Source: Hyphomonadaceae bacterium
GTDB taxonomy: Bacteria; Pseudomonadota; Alphaproteobacteria; Rhizobiales; Hyphomicrobiaceae
NCBI GenBank assembly: GCA_019747815.1
Contig: JAIEQJ010000011.1
Span: 1 to 50,888, forward strand
Reading direction: 5' to 3'
Length of the DNA stretch: 50,888 nt
Position numbers and translations under genes: made by a program. This document shows, piece after piece, positions 48,347 through 50,888 of this stretch (positions are counted from its first letter, which is position 1; each line of letters begins with the position of its first letter). The notes under the pieces were generated by a model. It was given only the letters and a program-made list of their open reading frames with translations, was not told the DNA's origin and did not search any database.

Positions 48347-49747
48347 TCAGAGTGGCCGCGCGATCTCCGGCGGCACCTCGCGCTGATAGGCCTGCCCGAT
48401 CGCCAGCAGCTGGGCTTCCGCAAACGGCTGGCCGATGAGCTGGATGCCGTTGGGCAAGCCGCCGCGGCGCGGAATGGGAAGCGTCAGCGTCGGCAGGCCG
48501 AGATAGTTGATGGGTCGTGTGTATTTGACAACCCGGCCCATGGCGGCCTGCACCTTGGGTCCGCCGCCGACGTCGAGCTCGGCAATCGTCGGCAGCGGAT
48601 CGGCGAGGTTGGGCAGGATGGCGATATCGATGCTCTTGAAGGTGTCATCGAGCGTGCGCTGCAGGTAGGTGCCGCGTGCGCGCAGCGCCGTCAGGTGGTC
48701 GACGGCTGGGATGAAGTGGCCGACCTCCACGCGCGATCGCACCTGCGGGCCGTAGTCGTCGGGGCGCGCGCGCAGATAGGCGCCATGGGCCGCCGAGGCA
48801 TCCGGCAACTGCACGAGCTGAACCAGGTGATCGAGCGTCTGCCAGTCCGGGAAGGCACACGGTGAACGTTCCAGCCCGAGCCTGCCGAGGACGGCGAGCA
48901 CGTCCTCGATCATGCGCTGAACATCCGGGTGCGCCTCGCCCACCACCTTGGCGTCGACCCCCACGCGCAAACCCCGCACGGGCTCTTCGAGCCGAGCGAC
49001 GTAGTCGGGAACGGGCAGGGCGGCCGCTGAGGGATCGCGCGGATCGGGGCCGGCGGCGATGCCCAGCATCAGCGCCAGGTCCTCGACATGCCTGGCGATG
49101 AACCCTACCGTATCGAGCTGCGGCGACAGGGGCATGGCGCCGGCGCGGCTGATGCGGCCCCAGGTGGGCTTGATCGAGGTCACGCCGCAGCAGGCGGCAG
49201 GGAGCCGCAGCGACCCGCCGGTGTCCGATCCCAGACCCGCGGGGATGGCCCCATAGGCAACCGCAGCGGCAGTGCCGCCGGACGAGCCGCCGGTGATGCG
49301 GGTCGGGTCCCAGGGATTGCGCGCATGGCCCAGCACATAGTTGTGGCCGGTGGGCCCGTAGGCAAACTCGGTCAGGTGCAGGGCGGCGATCTGCAAGGCG
49401 CCGGCCGACCGGCAGCGGGCGATGACGGTGGCGTCGGCGGCGGCCGGCTTGTCGGCGCGGATCTTGGCGCCCCAGCTCGCGATTTTGCCCTTGCGGTCGA
49501 ACATGTCCTTGTGCGCAAGGGGTACGCCCGCAAGCGGCCCCGCGGCCGTGCCCGCGGCGATCGCGGCATCCACGGATCTGGCGGCGGCAAGCGCGTCGTC
49601 GGCCTCGAGCGTGATGATGCAGTTGGTGAGCTCGTGGCAGGCCCGCAGCCGATCGATGGCCTCCTGCGTGGCTTCCACGCTGGACACCTTCTTGTCGCGA
49701 ATGGCGCGGGCGAGCGCCCGTGCGGAGAGCTGGGCGAGGTCGGTCAT
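48347..49747 (-). CDS. Amidase signature (AS) family hydrolase
   Basis: A 466-residue cytoplasmic amidase without signal peptide. Catalytic Lys80 is in PLAGVPLAHKDMFDRKGK, cis-Ser156 in RITGGSSGGTAAAVAYGA and Ser179 in GLGSDTGGSLRLPAACCG. It resembles AtzE-like or Asp-tRNA/Glu-tRNA amidotransferase subunit A-like hydrolases, and a general amide or ureide-type substrate is possible. Its ATG overlaps the TGA of the small upstream gene (ATGA), indicating coupled translation and a likely complex. It differs from the secreted amidase at 30533-32047 in sequence and location. Confidence 0.93.
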   Translation of the reverse strand: MTDLAQLSARALARAIRDKKVSSVEATQEAIDRLRACHELTNCIITLEADDALAAARSVDAAIAAGTAAGPLAGVPLAHKDMFDRKGKIASWGAKIRADKPAAADATVIARCRSAGALQIAALHLTEFAYGPTGHNYVLGHARNPWDPTRITGGSSGGTAAAVAYGAIPAGLGSDTGGSLRLPAACCGVTSIKPTWGRISRAGAMPLSPQLDTVGFIARHVEDLALMLGIAAGPDPRDPSAAALPVPDYVARLEEPVRGLRVGVDAKVVGEAHPDVQRMIEDVLAVLGRLGLERSPCAFPDWQTLDHLVQLVQLPDASAAHGAYLRARPDDYGPQVRSRVEVGHFIPAVDHLTALRARGTYLQRTLDDTFKSIDIAILPNLADPLPTIAELDVGGGPKVQAAMGRVVKYTRPINYLGLPTLTLPIPRRGGLPNGIQLIGQPFAEAQLLAIGQAYQREVPPEIARPL

Positions 49748-49953
49748 GGCTTGGCCTCCGCGGCCAGTACGCGGCGGAAGTCGTCGACGTCGGCGCCGAT
49801 CGGCAGCGCGGCAGCGATCCGGTCAGCCGTCTGGGCAAGCATGGCCGCATGGGCCTTGGCGAGGGCACGGCGCTCGGGCGGCATGTGGAGATAGCGCGCG
49901 GGTTCTCCATCTGCGGATGCATTGGTCGCGGCGTCGTCGGGTGAGGCGGCCAT
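49744..49953 (-). CDS. Small protein coupled to the amidase (GatC/AtzG-like position)
   Basis: A 69-residue protein: MAASPDDAATNASADGEPAR, YLHMPPERRALAKAHAAMLA, QTADRIAAALPIGADVDDFR, RVLAAEAKP. GAGGAG precedes the ATG at 49953. The helical, Ala-rich sequence and its stop codon overlapping the amidase start recall the GatC/AtzG small subunits that accompany GatA/AtzE amidases. This is inference from position and size; direct similarity to DUF4089/AtzG is not evident by eye. Confidence 0.6.
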   Translation of the reverse strand: MAASPDDAATNASADGEPARYLHMPPERRALAKAHAAMLAQTADRIAAALPIGADVDDFRRVLAAEAKP

Positions 49954-50073
49954 GGTCGCTCCTCGCTCTGGTCGGTGAAGCAGGTGTGCGGGGAGCCTAT
50001 CGGCGAGGACGTGCGGGAACAACACGGCGATTGGAAAGTCTGCGCTGCGGCAGGACAGCGATGCACACTAAGA

Positions 50074-50099
50074 AGGCCTTGATCCGAAGATCAAGGCCT
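50074..50099. terminator. 11-bp perfect hairpin, probable terminator on the minus strand
   Basis: AGGCCTTGATC-CGAA-GATCAAGGCCT. On the minus strand it is followed by TCTTAGT, on the plus strand by CGCC, so termination of a minus-strand transcript coming from 50100-50390 is more likely. Confidence 0.55.
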
Positions 50100-50340
50100 C
50101 GCCACGCACACGCTAGTGTTGGGGCAGACGCGCGCGTTCGATAAGCACCTTAGCTCGCGCGGCTGGCTTAGCTGACACCATCGTGGGGGTAAGGTTATTT
50201 GCGCCCGCCCGCGATGGCCTCTAAGACTGCGGGCGACGGGGGAATAGGCCGGCCGCTGCGGACCTGGTGACCACCACCATGGTGCGCCAGCCGGGGGCCG
50301 CAAGGCATTTGGTCCATCCCCGTCGGACGGCGCGAGGGCC
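50100..50340 (-). ncRNA. Candidate structured non-coding RNA region
   Basis: No coding frame is convincing, but long-range pairs are visible: CTTAG (50167-50171) with CTAAG (50221-50225), enclosing CCATCG (50178-50183) with CGATGG (50212-50217); and CGACGGGG (50234-50241) with CCCCGTCG (50318-50325), enclosing GGACC/GGTCC. The hairpin at 50074-50099 could end a minus-strand transcript. I could not match RNase P, tmRNA or SRP RNA signatures; 6S RNA or a leader for the amidase gene is possible. Strand and boundaries are uncertain. Confidence 0.28.
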
Positions 50341-50374
50341 CCCATTTTTGCGGGCGCTTCCTCTTGCAGTTGCA

Positions 50375-50386
50375 GCATTATAATGC
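50375..50386 (+). promoter_or_regulatory. Palindrome GCATTATAATGC containing a TATAAT box
   Basis: A perfect 12-bp palindrome with a consensus -10 hexamer at 50379-50384, 42 bp before the ferredoxin start. No good -35 box is seen, so an activator or repressor binding here is plausible. Confidence 0.4.
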
Positions 50387-50425
50387 ATATATATGAAACA
50401 TAACGCAGGAACCTTCCGGACGGCC

Positions 50426-50749
50426 ATGCCCAAGATCACTTATGTCGAGCACGACGGAACCTCTCGCACGGTCGATGCCGAGCTCGGCACGACCATCATG
50501 GAGACGGCGCTCAAGAACGACGTGAACGGCATCGTGGCCGAGTGCGGCGGGGCCTGCACATGCGCGACGTGTCTGGTGCACGTGGAGGAGACGTGGCTCG
50601 ACAAGGTGGGCGCCCGCTCGCCCGAGGAGGAGGATCAGCTCGACTTTGCCTTCGACGTGCGCCCCAACTCGCGCCTCGCCTGCCAGATCAAGGTGACCGA
50701 GACGCTCGACGGCCTGATCGTGCACACGCCGGCCTATCAGGGGCGCTAG
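50426..50749 (+). CDS. [2Fe-2S] ferredoxin, adrenodoxin/FdxB type
   Basis: A 107-residue electron carrier. The cluster ligands are Cys40, Cys46 and Cys49 in AECGGACTCATCLVHVEETW and Cys86 in SRLACQIKVTETLDGL; Cys44 is an additional Cys inside the loop. The acidic stretch SPEEEDQLDFAFDV is the usual partner-binding region. MPKITYVEHDG at 50426 is the typical family start, although an ATG at 50393 is in frame; no strong Shine-Dalgarno is seen for either. The stop codon TAG lies in the first bases of a MITE-like element, so the C-terminal end may have been fixed by that insertion. Confidence 0.94.
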   Translation: MPKITYVEHDGTSRTVDAELGTTIMETALKNDVNGIVAECGGACTCATCLVHVEETWLDKVGARSPEEEDQLDFAFDVRPNSRLACQIKVTETLDGLIVHTPAYQGR

Positions 50750-50820
50750 TGTCCCGATCGCGAAGTTCGCCGGATCTTGCAGCAGGCGCCGAACGAACTT
50801 CGCGATCGAAAGGACACTAG
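50746..50820. mobile_element. 75-bp MITE-like palindromic element
   Basis: Left arm CTAGTGTCC plus CGATCGCGAAGTTCG (50746-50769); right arm CGAACTTCGCGATCG, AAA, GGACACTAG (50794-50820); a 24-bp loop between. The arms pair over 24 bp with a 3-base bulge. TA next to GTGTCC at both ends suggests a TA target duplication of the IS630/mariner type. No transposase is encoded. It supplies the ferredoxin stop codon. Confidence 0.7.
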
Positions 50821-50888
50821 GCTGAATCGACATTCAGGATTCCCATTGGGAACCGGTTCTGATTCATTGCGCTTGGGATCAGCTGATT
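50821..50888. other. Window edge, unassigned
   Basis: 68 bp beyond the MITE-like element with short imperfect inverted words (GGATTCCC-ATT-GGGAACC at about 50837-50854). Too short to assign; it might belong to a further repeat or the next gene's leader. Confidence 0.3.

Noticed and set aside
50100-50340. SRP RNA (ffs) because of ACCAGGTCC on the minus strand
   Set aside because: The required GGAAGGAAGCAGC-type loop is absent on both strands.
50821-50888. Start of an insertion sequence at the right edge
   Set aside because: Only 68 bp are visible; short inverted words alone do not support an IS call.

Overview
The window is a GC-rich (about 65-68%) chromosomal segment of an alphaproteobacterium, most likely of the order Hyphomicrobiales. 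This is inferred from gene content and protein style: an rpoD-dnaG-yqeY-carA block, a methionine synthase split into two polypeptides behind an ArsR/methyltransferase-fusion regulator, an ELM1-family protein, PRC-barrel and DUF1003 membrane proteins, and short palindromic repeats ending in 'ATGAC'. No rRNA, tRNA, CRISPR array or intact transposase gene was found.

Layout. 1-2560 is a decay zone on the minus strand. It holds the edge of a nucleoside deoxyribosyltransferase gene, an intact YaiI/DUF188 gene, a wrecked SAM-methyltransferase, an intact Uma2 endonuclease, a frameshifted ribbon-helix-helix antitoxin and a frameshifted endonuclease-like fragment touching the rpoD stop codon. 2562-14842 is the macromolecular-synthesis and pyrimidine/arginine core: rpoD, dnaG (zinc ligands largely lost), yqeY, then divergently carA, a second Uma2 gene, a ChaN-like gene, carB and greA. 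15238-19579 pairs a large secreted subtilisin-like protease with a convergent ECF sigma/anti-sigma operon that has its own GGAAT-N16-CGTT promoter. 19684-25322 carries an Lrp regulator, an ELM1-like protein, an aldehyde dehydrogenase, a DsbA/FrnE oxidoreductase, a secreted ankyrin protein and a DUF1003 protein. 25528-26648 is a lipoprotein gene flanked by imperfect direct repeats copied from the ettA 5' end. 26633-34857 has ettA, a HxlR-SCP2 regulator divergent from an acyl-CoA dehydrogenase with two matching palindromic operators, a secreted amidase, a YjbR protein, an alpha/beta hydrolase, an MlaC-like protein and a PRC-barrel protein. 35946-42003 is the methionine/SAM-cycle operon. 43078-50749 has acuI, enoyl-CoA hydratase, an L,D-transpeptidase, a lipoprotein, a second amidase coupled to a tiny partner gene, and a [2Fe-2S] ferredoxin whose stop codon lies inside a 75-bp MITE-like element.

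How parts work together. CarA and CarB form carbamoyl-phosphate synthetase. RpoD, DnaG, GreA and EttA serve transcription, replication priming and translation. MetF supplies 5-methyl-THF to the two-piece cobalamin methionine synthase, and the upstream ArsR-type fusion, resembling SahR, probably represses the set through a perfect 16-bp palindrome overlapping its promoter. The ECF sigma/anti-sigma pair probably senses envelope conditions, and the neighbouring secreted protease is a candidate output or modulator. Nothing here is a wholly unknown multi-gene system. The most interesting signals are the protease/sigma neighbourhood, the leaderless SahR-like gene with its operator, the twin HxlR operators, the repeat-flanked lipoprotein gene, the MITE and the structured region before the ferredoxin gene.
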